DNA of 64,000 nt from contig CAUZFZ010000031.1 of assembly GCA_963579025.1 (NCBI GenBank), positions 12,915 through 76,914 on the forward strand, read 5' to 3'. Positions 17,600 to 27,171 of this stretch are shown here, one piece after another. This DNA is from CAUZFZ01 sp963579025 (GTDB lineage: Bacteria; Planctomycetota; Planctomycetia; Planctomycetales; Planctomycetaceae). Within the stretch, counting starts at the first letter, position 1; every line of letters starts with the position of its first letter. Below the pieces are notes generated by a model. The model was not told the origin of the DNA and made no database searches. It saw only the letters and a program-made list of their open reading frames with translations. A program made the position numbers and the translations under genes.

Positions 17600-18369
17600 T
17601 TGAGGTCCTGGCACTTTCGTTCGCACTGACGCTGGCCCGTGCTGGAACGTTTGTCTTCTTTCTGCCCGTTGTTGGCGGAAGAAGCTCGCCGAATACCGTG
17701 AAGATCGGTCTCACGTTTGCCCTCGCCGTGTTCTGGTTCACTGTCTGGGGCACACAGCCGTCAGCCGAATTCATTCAGCTTGCCGCGGGAAGAAACTGGT
17801 TAGCCTGCACGATCGCAATGGGTCGCGAAGCGCTTCTGGGAGCGATACTGGGGTTTGTCTTCAGCATGCTCATGGTTCCTTCTCGAATCGCAGGCGCGTA
17901 CGTCGCGCAGGAGATGGGGCTTACGATTGCGACAATCTCTGATCCAGTGACGCGTCAACCAGCCAGCGTGCTCACCCATCTATTCGAAGCGCTGGCCGTA
18001 CTCGTGTTCTTTGGACTCGATGTACATCACATGCTACTTCTGGCGATGCACGCTTCGTTCAAACTCTGGGCGGTTGGTGCTGTGGTCCCTGACGCCGCAC
18101 TGCTGCTGGCGACTTCCGGTGTTGGTGAAGCCCATCATTGGGGGCTCATGATCGCTGCACCGATCGGGATCAGCATGTTTCTCACAACGGTTGTGCTGTT
18201 ACTCCTCAATCGAGCCTCTCCGCAGATCAACCTGTTCTCAGTCGGCATCGTTGTTCGACTCGGGGCCGGAATCGCCGCGCTGCTGCTTTTCCTGCCAACG
18301 ATGGTGGCTTCGCTGCATCGATTCTTCGCAAGAACGACAGGTTCGATCGAGGCGCTGTTTCAGTTGTGA
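17596..18369 (+). CDS. fliR: Flagellar export gate protein FliR
   Basis: 257 residues, GTG start overlapping fliQ by 4 bases. Multi-spanning membrane protein with the FliR pattern: LALTLARAGTFVFFLPVVGGRSSPNTVKIGLTFALAV, then REALLGAILGFVFSMLMVPSRIAGAYVAQEMGL and the APIGISMFLTTVVLLLLNRASPQINLFSVG segment. One copy completes the FliPQR helical gate. fliQRflhB stands apart from fliP and flhA, which are 24 kb downstream. Confidence 0.95.
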   Translation: MIEVLALSFALTLARAGTFVFFLPVVGGRSSPNTVKIGLTFALAVFWFTVWGTQPSAEFIQLAAGRNWLACTIAMGREALLGAILGFVFSMLMVPSRIAGAYVAQEMGLTIATISDPVTRQPASVLTHLFEALAVLVFFGLDVHHMLLLAMHASFKLWAVGAVVPDAALLLATSGVGEAHHWGLMIAAPIGISMFLTTVVLLLLNRASPQINLFSVGIVVRLGAGIAALLLFLPTMVASLHRFFARTTGSIEALFQL

Positions 18370-18413
18370 ATCGAAGCGGAGCCAGTCTCACTCCACAGTC
18401 ATGAGGCCGCCAC

Positions 18414-19478
18414 GTGGCTGCTGACACTACTCACGACAAGACAGAGCAGGCGACCCCGCGACGGCGCGAGGAGTCGCGGACCAAAGGGCAGATTCCGGTC
18501 AGTGCCGAACTCAACAGCGGCTTCCATCTACTTGTCGCGTCCACGTTGCTGTGGTTGACAGGAGGCCATATCGGGCGTGCGATTCTCTCAATGCTCCGCG
18601 AATGGCTGCCAGCAATAGCCAATACAGACGGTTCCACCGGGCAGTTACGCCAATGGGCGTCGCTGCTGGCAGTCGACATTTTCACGGTCTGCGGTGTCGT
18701 GATTGGAGCATTATTTGCCAGCGGTGTTCTGGTAGGCCTCCTGCAGACTGGATTCAACGTCTCGCTGGAGTCAATTCGTCTCGACTGGTCGAAGATCGAC
18801 CCGATCGCTGGCTTTGGACGACTCTTCTCGTTGCGGTCAGTCATGAAAGGCACGGCAGCAGTCTTGAAGCTGTCAACCGCGGCGGGCATCGTGAGTTGGA
18901 TTCTCGTTTCACGCTTCGACTCGATTGCCTCGTCGAGTCTCCTGACGTTGGGCGGGACGCTGGCACTGGGATGGAGTATTGGAGTGCATCTGATGCTGGC
19001 CGTGGCAGCGGCTCTGGTTGTAATCGGCGGATTTGACTACCTGTTTCAGCGCTGGAAGCACGATCAGGACATGATGATGTCGAAGCAGGAGATCAAAGAT
19101 GAAAACAAACAGATGGAGGGTGACCCGCACCTTAAGGCAAGGATTCGCAAGCTCCAGCGTGAGACCGCGCAGCGCAAAATGATGCACGACGTCCCGGGCG
19201 CGACGGTCGTTATCACAAACCCGACACACCTATCGATTGCTTTGAAGTACGACGGTGAGACGATGGATGCTCCACGTGTCGTGGCCAAGGGAGCCGGCGC
19301 CGTTGCACTACGGATGCGAACAATCGCAGAAGAAAACGGAGTGCCAATCGTCGAGAAACAACCGCTCGCCCGCGCACTGTTCGCGATGGCCGAAATCGGT
19401 GATGATATCCCGAATGAGCTTTTCCAGGCGGTCGCCGAGATCCTGATCTACGTCTACAGTCTGAAGAAGGCAGCCTGA
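18414..19478 (+). CDS. flhB: Flagellar export switch protein FlhB
   Basis: 354 residues, GTG start 44 bases after fliR. Begins DKTEQATPRRREESRTKGQIPVS, the FlhB signature, then four membrane helices. The cytoplasmic domain carries the autocleavage motif Asn269-Pro270-Thr271-His272 (VVITNPTHLSIALKY). Cleavage after the Asn switches export from rod/hook to filament substrates. The motif is intact. Confidence 0.95.
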   Translation: MAADTTHDKTEQATPRRREESRTKGQIPVSAELNSGFHLLVASTLLWLTGGHIGRAILSMLREWLPAIANTDGSTGQLRQWASLLAVDIFTVCGVVIGALFASGVLVGLLQTGFNVSLESIRLDWSKIDPIAGFGRLFSLRSVMKGTAAVLKLSTAAGIVSWILVSRFDSIASSSLLTLGGTLALGWSIGVHLMLAVAAALVVIGGFDYLFQRWKHDQDMMMSKQEIKDENKQMEGDPHLKARIRKLQRETAQRKMMHDVPGATVVITNPTHLSIALKYDGETMDAPRVVAKGAGAVALRMRTIAEENGVPIVEKQPLARALFAMAEIGDDIPNELFQAVAEILIYVYSLKKAA

Positions 19479-19670
19479 TCTGAAAGGCATTGCTCGCACG
19501 TGAGGGAAATCACTGAGGCAATTATTTCCGCACTGCGAAAACTCTTCCGCAGTCGAGACGAACGGGTTGCAGCCTGCTCACGGGGAGGGCTATTCCCCAC
19601 GATGCGGAAGTCACATGGCAGTATCGGTTTGACGTCTCACCGCATGTGATTCGCATGGATTGCCGGTCTC

Positions 19671-19687
19671 TGGCACACAATGTGATT
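19671..19687 (+). promoter_or_regulatory. Possible sigma-54 promoter before flgF
   Basis: TGGCAC at 19671-19676 is a perfect -24 element, followed after 5 bases by GTGAT in place of TTGCA. The -12 GC is changed to GA, so the match is imperfect. It lies 51 bases before the flgF start in a 260-base gap, which is a sensible distance. A weaker GG-N10-GC site lies near 19604-19620. Confidence 0.3.
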
Positions 19688-19738
19688 AGTCAGTCTCCCA
19701 TTGTGCGCCGCAAGGCGAAAACCTCACGAGGGAGCGTG

Positions 19739-20476
19739 ATGTTACCAGGACTCTACAGCGCGGCGACCGGACTTGAAGTTGCTTCACGCAACCAGGAGGC
19801 CATTGCCCATAACCTTGCCCATGTCAGTGTGCCCGGGTTCCGTCGATCCGTGGTGTCGTTCGAAACGTTTTCGAACTCGATGAATAAAGAAGAGCTTGGG
19901 CTCCTCACGTCAAACGCAGGAGCAGTGAGCGATACCAGCCACACGGATTTTACGCCTGGGAGCTACCAGCAGACCGGACGCAAGCTGGACGTCGCCATTC
20001 AGGGTGACGGCTTCTTCGCGATCGAAGGTCCCAGCGGGCCCCTCTATACCAGAACGGGAAACTTTCACCTCAGTCCGACCGGCGAACTTATCAATCACGA
20101 TGGGTATTCCGTGCTCGGAACAAACGGACCAATTCAGTTTCCGCCAGATGTGGCGCTTCAGGAAATCGAAATCTCGAACAATGGCCAGGTTCGATTTCGA
20201 CGTAACCAGGTCGGGCAGATTGAACTGACGGCGTTTGAAGACAACCAGCAACTCAAACCATTCGGCACGACTCTGTTTCAGGCAACTCCCGACGCGGTGC
20301 CCTCTGGTGTTCCCGTCGAGATTTCTCAGGGAGTTCGTGAGCTTTCCAATGTCTCACCAATGCACGAACTGGTGCAGATGATTGTCGGCATGCGGTTCTA
20401 CGAAATGTCGAACAAGGCAATGACGACGATCGCTGCGGCGATTCAACAGAACACCGATCCACGGCAGGGAGGCTGA
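19739..20476 (+). CDS. flgF: Proximal rod protein, FlgF-like
   Basis: 245 residues from ATG at 19739, with GAGGGAG upstream; the open frame extends 31 codons further but without a ribosome site. Begins LPGLYSAATGLEVASRNQEAIAHNLAHVSVPGFRR, the N-terminal rod-protein helix. The core is DVAIQGDGFFAIEGPSGPLYTRTGNFHLSPTGEL and the end has LSNVSPMHELVQMIVGMRFYEMSNKAM. It is followed two bases later by flgG, the standard flgF-flgG order. Confidence 0.88.
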   Translation: MLPGLYSAATGLEVASRNQEAIAHNLAHVSVPGFRRSVVSFETFSNSMNKEELGLLTSNAGAVSDTSHTDFTPGSYQQTGRKLDVAIQGDGFFAIEGPSGPLYTRTGNFHLSPTGELINHDGYSVLGTNGPIQFPPDVALQEIEISNNGQVRFRRNQVGQIELTAFEDNQQLKPFGTTLFQATPDAVPSGVPVEISQGVRELSNVSPMHELVQMIVGMRFYEMSNKAMTTIAAAIQQNTDPRQGG

Positions 20477-20477
20477 T

Positions 20478-21275
20478 ATGTTTCGGGCACTTTACACTAG
20501 CGCGACCGGCATGGAAGCGCAGAAGCTTATTGTCGATGTCACGGCGAACAACCTGGCCAACGTCAACACCAATGGTTTCAAGCGAAGTCACGTCGACTTC
20601 GCCGATCTGCTGTACGTCACGCAGAACCAGGCAGGCAGCGAGATCGTTGCCGGACAACAGTCACCCACCGGGCTGCAGGTCGGAAGTGGTGTCCGAGCCG
20701 TGGGAACAAGCAAGCTGTTTCGACCGGGCACGTTTGAGCAGACCGGGAACACTTTCGACGTTGCTATTGAGGGGGACGGGTTTATTCGCGTTGACGCGGG
20801 CGGCGATGAACTCGTCTTCACACGCGACGGCGCACTGCGACTTAACTCGACAGGTAATCTCGTGACCGGCGACGGGTATCCCATCGATCCCGGCGTGACA
20901 ATTCCACGACAGATCATTCCATCAAGTATATCCATTGGTGTCGACGGCACGGTCACCGGGGCTAACGCCGGATCGCCGGGTGTGTCCGAAGAACTCGGCC
21001 GGATCTTCTTGTCGTCGTTTCCGAACCCAGCCGGTTTGAGCAATGAGGGCAGCAACCTTTACGCAAGAACCGGCGCGTCGGGAGACGAGTTTCAGGGCCA
21101 ACCCGGAGAAAACGGCCTTGGGGCTCTGCGTCAGAAATTTCTGGAGAAGTCGAACGTCGAGGTGGTGACGGAACTCGTTTCACTGATCAACGCTCAGCGG
21201 GCGTATGAAGTGAACTCAAGAGCCATCCGTGCCGCCGACGAAATGTTGTCTGTTTCCCGAGAACTGGTGAGATAG
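20478..21275 (+). CDS. flgG: Distal rod protein FlgG
   Basis: 265 residues, close to the typical 260. FRALYTSATGMEAQKLIVDVTANNLANVNTNGFKR at the start, the FlgG-specific linker after it, VAIEGDGFIRV in the core, and the C-terminal helix NVEVVTELVSLINAQRAYEVNSRAIRAADEM. Polymerises the drive shaft through the P- and L-rings. Separated by 2 bases from flgF and 4 from flgA. Confidence 0.95.
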   Translation: MFRALYTSATGMEAQKLIVDVTANNLANVNTNGFKRSHVDFADLLYVTQNQAGSEIVAGQQSPTGLQVGSGVRAVGTSKLFRPGTFEQTGNTFDVAIEGDGFIRVDAGGDELVFTRDGALRLNSTGNLVTGDGYPIDPGVTIPRQIIPSSISIGVDGTVTGANAGSPGVSEELGRIFLSSFPNPAGLSNEGSNLYARTGASGDEFQGQPGENGLGALRQKFLEKSNVEVVTELVSLINAQRAYEVNSRAIRAADEMLSVSRELVR

Positions 21276-21279
21276 CCAC

Positions 21280-22263
21280 ATGCATCCAATCACCGTGCTC
21301 CTGAGCACTCTGTCGCTCGCCGCCGTTACGACGGCCGCCGAGCCAGTCACGATTACCCTCCGCGCGTCGGCCGAAGTTGCGGAATCGATCGTCGAGATCG
21401 GACACGTTGCGGATCTTTCAGGTGGAACTGCGTCGTTGCGAAACGAGATCGCCAGACTCGACTTGACCGATATCAATGTTGGAGGCGAGGAGTCTATCAA
21501 GCGACGGCACGTCGAAGTGCGGCTGTTGCTGTCGGACGTCGAACGCGCTCAATATCGAGTCGTCGGAACGAACACCGTCCGTGTTCACCATGAAGAAGCA
21601 GCGGTCGATCTGGCAGGCGATGCCAGCATTACGACACCAATCCAACTTGCTTATGCAGCACGCGCACAGATGCCCGTCGAGCAGTTCATCGTCCGGTTGA
21701 CTCAGCCGGTCAGAGACCTCGGTGAGAATTCCAGTCAATTCACGGTAAGGCCATTCATGCCGACGGTGCCTCGGCTTGGCGACGTCCGTCTGCGCGTGGG
21801 GCTCTATCTGAATAATCGGCTCGTCAAAACGATTCCGGTGTCTGCAAACATCCAGCAACTGCGGCCAGTCGTGACCGCCGCGGCGGAAATCAAGCCTGGA
21901 GAGATCATCCTCGCTTCGCACATACAGGTCACTCATCAGCCGCAGTCCTCAGCGACTTCCGTCGTTTCCGCAGAGCAACTGATTGGCAGGACCGCCCGAC
22001 GACGGCTTGAACAAGGACAGCGTGTGGACGTCCGAGACGTCTCAAGCACGACTCAAGCGAAGCCAGATCCGTACCTGATCAAGACGCGGGCGGTCATTCG
22101 GATTGTCGCTCGCAAAGGCACACTGACTATCTCTGCCGATGCGGGGGGAGTAGCACTTCGGAACGGACGGCTGGGAGATTTCATTCCTGTCAGGAACTTG
22201 CGTTCCGGGAGAGAAATCACAGGCGAAGTCATCAGCAGCACCGAGGTGCAGGTCAGCTTTTAA
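21280..22263 (+). CDS. flgA: P-ring assembly chaperone FlgA
   Basis: 327 residues, longer than E. coli FlgA (219) because of an extended N-terminal part. A signal peptide (about 1-20, ending TTAAE) directs it to the periplasm. The C-terminal SAF domain reads VTAAAEIKPGEIILASHIQV, LIGRTARRRLEQGQRVDVRDV and DFIPVRNLRSGREITGEVIS. It binds FlgI and promotes P-ring formation. Placed before flgH and flgI, as expected. Confidence 0.9.
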   Translation: MHPITVLLSTLSLAAVTTAAEPVTITLRASAEVAESIVEIGHVADLSGGTASLRNEIARLDLTDINVGGEESIKRRHVEVRLLLSDVERAQYRVVGTNTVRVHHEEAAVDLAGDASITTPIQLAYAARAQMPVEQFIVRLTQPVRDLGENSSQFTVRPFMPTVPRLGDVRLRVGLYLNNRLVKTIPVSANIQQLRPVVTAAAEIKPGEIILASHIQVTHQPQSSATSVVSAEQLIGRTARRRLEQGQRVDVRDVSSTTQAKPDPYLIKTRAVIRIVARKGTLTISADAGGVALRNGRLGDFIPVRNLRSGREITGEVISSTEVQVSF

Positions 22264-22314
22264 CTCGGAGCCGTCGCAGGGACGCGACATGTTTCGGGTG
22301 ACACGGATTTAACT

Positions 22315-23196
22315 ATGACACGATTGCTATTTCTATGTGGATTGTCGGCGATGCTGACGGCAACGTCGGTTTGCGCGCAGGCGCCAGCTCTACTGCCAAG
22401 CGTCCCACCTGGTGTGGCACCTGCCGTGCCGCGACATTCACTGATCCAGCCTCTTCCAACGCTGATACGGCCTTATCCAGAGATTCAGGAAACCCCTGTG
22501 GCGCCGCCACCACCCGCTGCTCCATCTGCAGCAACCGAGCCACAGCGAATGCCGATAACAGAAGCGGCACCAGTTGGACGCAGCGGCGGCTTGTCTATGT
22601 CGCGATTGCCTGCTCGCCTTCGACCCCGCTTTCGACGGACCACTTCTCTGTGGGATCGCCGAAAACCATCAAAGACATTTCTGTTCTACGACACGCAGGC
22701 ACGACAAGTCGGCGATCTTCTGACCCTGCTGATCTCAGAAGCGACTGATGTTGAAAACTCAGAATCACGAGCACTCAATAAAGAAGCTGAAGACAGCGGG
22801 CTGCTGAATCTAACAACGGGAACGGGAGGCGACCTCGCCGCGTCCGCGGCCAATGTGGAAGGTGAAGGACGCGGTTCATCGAATCGAAAGTTTGACGGCA
22901 GCACTTCATTCTCCAGTGATAGACAGTTTACGGATCGAGTCACAATTACGGTCATGGACGTCATGCCGAATGGAAATCTTGTCGTTGCCGGAGCGAGACA
23001 CATTACAGTCGCCGGCGACCGCCGCGTGCTCCACGTTTCGGGCATCGTCAGACCGATCGACATTGCGGCGGACAACTCGATCACTTCACGCCTGGTCGCC
23101 GGTCTGGAAGTGAAGTACGAGGGCGACGGTGTTGAATCCAATTTCACAAAACAAGGCTGGCTCTCACGGTTGTCTAACAAACTCTGGCCTTTTTGA
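22315..23196 (+). CDS. flgH: L-ring protein FlgH
   Basis: 293 residues. Signal sequence then a proline-rich segment (about 25-110), then the FlgH core: SLWDRRKPSKTFLFYDTQARQVGDLLTLLISEATDVENSESR and NGNLVVAGARHITVAGDRRVLHVSGIVRPIDI. FlgH is normally a lipoprotein. Here the only early Cys (residue 20, in TSVCAQA) does not sit in a good lipobox, so type I cleavage after AQA is as likely. Forms the outer-membrane bushing around the rod. Confidence 0.9.
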   Translation: MTRLLFLCGLSAMLTATSVCAQAPALLPSVPPGVAPAVPRHSLIQPLPTLIRPYPEIQETPVAPPPPAAPSAATEPQRMPITEAAPVGRSGGLSMSRLPARLRPRFRRTTSLWDRRKPSKTFLFYDTQARQVGDLLTLLISEATDVENSESRALNKEAEDSGLLNLTTGTGGDLAASAANVEGEGRGSSNRKFDGSTSFSSDRQFTDRVTITVMDVMPNGNLVVAGARHITVAGDRRVLHVSGIVRPIDIAADNSITSRLVAGLEVKYEGDGVESNFTKQGWLSRLSNKLWPF

Positions 23197-23209
23197 CGGA
23201 CTCAAAGTG

Positions 23210-24334
23210 ATGAACTCCATTCGAACTCTTATCTGCGTACTTGCGGGCGTGCTGGCACTGTCCAACTCGTCGGCTGCAGGTGCAGTCCGCATCAAAGACA
23301 TCACCACGATCCTGGGAGCGCGCTCAAACAAGCTGACTGGTTTCGGTCTGGTGGTAGGTTTGAACGGAACGGGTGGGAAGAGCCCGATTACTCGTCAGTT
23401 TGCACAAAACATGCTTCAGAAGTTCGGCAACCGGGCGAACGGCGACGAGCGGTTGACAGTCAAAGACGACGCGAAACAGAAAACGGACAACGTCTCCGTA
23501 GTGATTGTGACCGCGGAGCTTCCGGCTTTCGCGAAACGCGGAACACAAATCGATGTGAAGGTATCGGCCTTCGACGATGCGAAGAGTCTTCAGGGCGGTG
23601 AGTTGTTGCCGACGCCTTTGTTCGGATTGGATAACGAGGTTTACGTGATGGCGGCGGGTGGAGTCTTGACAGGCGGGTTCTCTTTTGGCGGAGAGGCCAC
23701 GAACGTCACTAAAAATCACCCGACTGTCGGCCGCGTCTCCAACGGCGGGCATGTCGAGGAAGAGATTGAGACGCCGATCGGTGTCGACGGACGTATTGGC
23801 TTTGTCCTTCAACGAGGCGACTACGAAACCGCAAGCCGGATCGCCATGGCGATTCGATTGAAGGGCCAGGCAGACGCTTACGTCGTCGACGCGACGACAA
23901 TTGAAATTGTGTTGACGCCGGATCAGCAGGTTGATCTGGCCGGAACGATCGGTCGCCTTGGAAATATCACAGTCGTCCCGGACAGCAAGGCCCGAGTCGT
24001 GATTAACGAACGCACCGGAACCATCGTCATCGGTGAGAACGTCCGACTGGCGAAGGTTGCGATCACGCACGCGAACCTGACCGTAATCACTACGGAAACG
24101 CCCGAAGTGTCGCAGCCAGCACCATTTTCTCAGGGAGAAACGGTGACGGTCCCGCGAACACAGACAGATGTCTTCGAGGACAGCGCGCCTGTCAGTGTCT
24201 TCGAAGGGTCCACGACCGTGAGTGACGTCGCCGCTGCACTGAACGCATTGGGTGTCGCGCCGCGCGACCTCAGTTCGATATTCCAGCTATTGAAAGAGTC
24301 AGGAGCTCTGCACGCGGAGCTTGAATTCAAATAG
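23210..24334 (+). CDS. flgI: P-ring protein FlgI
   Basis: 374 residues from ATG at 23210; the open frame runs back into flgH but the signal peptide NSIRTLICVLAGVLALSNSSAAG starts here. Core: RIKDITTILGARSNKLTGFGLVVGLNGTGG, highly conserved in FlgI, and RVVINERTGTIVIGENVRL and VSDVAAALNALGVAPRDLSSIFQLLKESGALHAELEF at the end. Forms the peptidoglycan-level ring, so the cell is expected to have a diderm envelope with a wall. 13 bases after flgH. Confidence 0.95.
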   Translation: MNSIRTLICVLAGVLALSNSSAAGAVRIKDITTILGARSNKLTGFGLVVGLNGTGGKSPITRQFAQNMLQKFGNRANGDERLTVKDDAKQKTDNVSVVIVTAELPAFAKRGTQIDVKVSAFDDAKSLQGGELLPTPLFGLDNEVYVMAAGGVLTGGFSFGGEATNVTKNHPTVGRVSNGGHVEEEIETPIGVDGRIGFVLQRGDYETASRIAMAIRLKGQADAYVVDATTIEIVLTPDQQVDLAGTIGRLGNITVVPDSKARVVINERTGTIVIGENVRLAKVAITHANLTVITTETPEVSQPAPFSQGETVTVPRTQTDVFEDSAPVSVFEGSTTVSDVAAALNALGVAPRDLSSIFQLLKESGALHAELEFK

Positions 24335-24344
24335 GAGAGACAGC

Positions 24345-24656
24345 ATGGATGCTGTGAGTTCATCGTCGTACGGAAGCCCGGTCTTACTTGCCGAGCAAAT
24401 GAAACGATCAAATGGTGCGTCGAGCGAAAAGGTCGCCGCAGACTTTGAAGGACTGTTTGTTTCGCAGCTTCTGAAGGAGATGCGCAGCACCCTCGAAGAT
24501 GGACTCTTCGCCGGAGAGGGTTCGGATGCGTACGGCGGTCTGTTTGACATGTATCTCAGCCAGCACATTTCGCAGACAGGCGGGCTGGGAATCAAAGATG
24601 CGATCCTGAGCTCGATCGAATCCTCACAGTACACGGGAGTGGTTGAAAGACCATGA
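24345..24656 (+). CDS. flgJ: Rod-binding protein FlgJ (N-terminal domain only)
   Basis: 103 residues from ATG at 24345, with AGGAGAG six bases before; an upstream in-frame ATG at 24321 lies inside flgI. Core: SEKVAADFEGLFVSQLLKEMRST and GGLFDMYLSQHISQTGGLGIKDAIL, the Rod-binding domain. The muramidase domain of enteric FlgJ is absent, as in many phyla, so wall opening must come from another enzyme. Overlaps the next gene by 4 bases. Confidence 0.9.
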   Translation: MDAVSSSSYGSPVLLAEQMKRSNGASSEKVAADFEGLFVSQLLKEMRSTLEDGLFAGEGSDAYGGLFDMYLSQHISQTGGLGIKDAILSSIESSQYTGVVERP

Positions 24657-25186
24657 CAACTGCTGCTTCTTCATCACAGAATGATAGCCCGGCAACGCTG
24701 GCGCTGGCGTGCATTGCTCACCTTCAACAGGAGGAGGCCATGCTGACGTCCACGCTGGAGATGCTGAGAAATATCCGCGCGGCACTGGTCACTCGCGACC
24801 AGACGGCGCTTGTCGAGGCGCTCGATTCACAACAGCGATCCGAACAGTCGGCTGGCGAATTGCATGCGGCTCGCGAGCTGGTGCGACAGCGAATCAGTAA
24901 CAGTCTTGGCGTTGCTCCGGCGGACGCGACTCTCCAACGGCTGTCCGTCCAAGTCAGCGGTGATCTGCGAGTCCGGCTTGCGAACGGTCGTCGCAGGCTG
25001 GCCGATTTGACTGTCGAAATTGACTCCATCAACCGGTGCAACGCAGTACTTGTTCAACAGTCGATGGGACTTCTTAATCAGGTGTTGTTCTGCCTGACCG
25101 GGCAGGACGCATCCAGTCAGCGGTACGGAGCTTCCGGGCACATGGCATCCGGCGGAGCCGGCTCCGTGATCCAGTGTGAGTGCTAA
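24653..25186 (+). CDS. FlgN-family hook-junction chaperone
   Basis: 177 residues, ATG overlapping flgJ stop. All-helical: LQQEEAMLTSTLEMLRNIRAALVTRDQTALVEAL and then LADLTVEIDSINRCNAVLVQQSMGLLNQVL, matching the FlgN coiled-coil layout. Located directly before flgK and flgL, whose products FlgN escorts to the export gate. The sequence itself is weakly conserved; position is the stronger argument. The tail is Gly/Ser-rich. Confidence 0.75.
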   Translation: MTTAASSSQNDSPATLALACIAHLQQEEAMLTSTLEMLRNIRAALVTRDQTALVEALDSQQRSEQSAGELHAARELVRQRISNSLGVAPADATLQRLSVQVSGDLRVRLANGRRRLADLTVEIDSINRCNAVLVQQSMGLLNQVLFCLTGQDASSQRYGASGHMASGGAGSVIQCEC

Positions 25187-25189
25187 GTT

Positions 25190-27163
25190 ATGAGTGCTCT
25201 TCAAGCAGGCCTGACGGCCATTCGCGCGAACCAGGCGGCGATCAACACGATTGCCCAGAACATCGCGAATGCCAACACGCCGGGTTACCACCGGCAGACG
25301 GTCGACCTGCGCGCACGTCAGCCGCTGGATTCCGGAGACGGGCTACTTATTGGTGATGGCGTCGATGTCGTCGGTCTGCGGCAGATTCGTAATCAGGCGC
25401 TGGAAACGGCTGTCTCAAGGAACACGTCCTCGCAGGCGGCCAACGCGACCGAGTTGGGAATCGTGCGGAGTATCGAGACTCTGGTGACGCCAGTAGATGG
25501 TTCGCTCTCCGACAGAGTGCAGGAGTTCTTCAACAGTGTCGAGCGCCTCAGTTCGTCTCCGGGTGACTTCAACCTGCGGCAGGAACTGGTTGGCCACGCG
25601 GTCAACCTCAGCAACGAATTGAATTCAGTGGCCACGTCGCTTGACCGACTGGCGGCGGAGGCAACGACTGAGATCGATGCGACGGCGGCCGAAATCAATG
25701 ACCTGACCACCGACCTCGCAAAGCTCAATAAGCAGATTCGCATTGCTGAGAATGGCGGCGGTCGAGTCCTCGGTCTACGGGATCAACGTGACCAGTTGAT
25801 CGGCGAGCTGTCGACGCTGATCGATGTCGAACTGCGGGATGAAGGAGTCAACCGAAGTGTGGCGTTGCTTGGTAGCAATACGGTTCTCGTCGGTGAAAAC
25901 GGCGCGGACTTGAAAGTATCGAGCCGCGACGGGCAGTTGATCGTCACTCAATCCGGAATTGACCGTGATGTTCGACCGGCCGGTGGAAGACTTCTGGGGC
26001 TCCTTGAGAGCCACAATCGAGTCATCCCATCATTCACTGAACAACTCGACTCGCTCGCCAGACAGATTGCGGGAATCGTTGACGCGGTCCACTCTGAGGG
26101 AGTCGGACTCGGCGGGTCGTTCAAAGACCTGACAAGTATCCGGCCCGTTTCCTCTGTCGACGAGCCACTGGCAGACAGCGTCTCTGGCCTTCCGATTCAG
26201 AGCGGCGAGCTGTTTATCACGGTGACCAACAGCGCAACTGGCATTCGCACGCTGGAGAGGATCACGATTGATCCTTTGACAGAGAGCCTGCAGGACCTGG
26301 CCGCAACGATCACCGGACTGGATAACGTCACGGCGACTGTTGCCGCAGGATCAGGGCAATTGGCCATTTCGGCGGCGCCCGGATTCACGTTCGACTTTAC
26401 CGGTCGGCTCGAACAGTTTCCCGGCGCGACATCGTTGACCGGAACGTCGGCGTTTACTCTCAACGGGCAGTTTCAGGGTGAGAGCAATGACCAATTGACT
26501 GTGTCGGTTGTCGGCTCCGGCACTGTTGGCGTCGATACTGATTTGACCGCCGAAGTCCGTGACTCAAGTGGCGCACTTCTGAAGACGCTCGATATCGGAC
26601 GTGGATATTCGCCAGGGACGGAGCTTTCGATCGGTCAGGGTCTTGCGGTTTCGTTTGACACGGGTTCAGTCAACGCCGGGGATGTGATCACATTCGATGT
26701 GGTCGCTGACCCTGACACCTCGAATGTGCTGGCGGCTCTGGGCCTGAACACGCTGTTCTCAGGAACGACCGCCGGTGATCTGGCGGTCGCCGATCGAATT
26801 CTGGCGGACCCGTCGGCGTTTGCAGCGTCACTGACAGGAGCGACCGGCGACAGTGACAACCTGCTGCGGCTGATCGATCAACGAGGCTTGAACACAGTCA
26901 ACGAAACAGGCACGTCTCCAGAACAGTTCCTTGCTGACATCGTCGCAGAGTCCGGTCGGCGAGTGAACGATCTGGAAGTCTTCGACAGTCACCTGACGTC
27001 ACTCGGTGAAAGCTACGCCGCCGAGCGCGAATCCATCTCCGGTGTCAGCCCGGACGAAGAGATGCTGAACCTGTTGAAATTCCAGCGTTCGTTTCAGGCG
27101 GCCGCACGCTTGATCGCAACGGTTAACCAGACGCTCGATGAGATCCTGAGGATTGTCGGGTAG
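25190..27163 (+). CDS. flgK: Hook-filament junction protein FlgK (HAP1)
   Basis: 657 residues, longer than E. coli FlgK (547). N-terminal ALQAGLTAIRANQAAINTIAQNIANANTPGYHRQ and C-terminal SGVSPDEEMLNLLKFQRSFQAAARLIATVNQTLDEIL are diagnostic. The extra length lies in the middle (about 330-560), as surface-exposed beta-rich sequence with repeated Thr/Ser. Forms the first junction zone between hook and filament. Confidence 0.95.
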   Translation: MSALQAGLTAIRANQAAINTIAQNIANANTPGYHRQTVDLRARQPLDSGDGLLIGDGVDVVGLRQIRNQALETAVSRNTSSQAANATELGIVRSIETLVTPVDGSLSDRVQEFFNSVERLSSSPGDFNLRQELVGHAVNLSNELNSVATSLDRLAAEATTEIDATAAEINDLTTDLAKLNKQIRIAENGGGRVLGLRDQRDQLIGELSTLIDVELRDEGVNRSVALLGSNTVLVGENGADLKVSSRDGQLIVTQSGIDRDVRPAGGRLLGLLESHNRVIPSFTEQLDSLARQIAGIVDAVHSEGVGLGGSFKDLTSIRPVSSVDEPLADSVSGLPIQSGELFITVTNSATGIRTLERITIDPLTESLQDLAATITGLDNVTATVAAGSGQLAISAAPGFTFDFTGRLEQFPGATSLTGTSAFTLNGQFQGESNDQLTVSVVGSGTVGVDTDLTAEVRDSSGALLKTLDIGRGYSPGTELSIGQGLAVSFDTGSVNAGDVITFDVVADPDTSNVLAALGLNTLFSGTTAGDLAVADRILADPSAFAASLTGATGDSDNLLRLIDQRGLNTVNETGTSPEQFLADIVAESGRRVNDLEVFDSHLTSLGESYAAERESISGVSPDEEMLNLLKFQRSFQAAARLIATVNQTLDEILRIVG

Positions 27164-27171
27164 GACCATTC

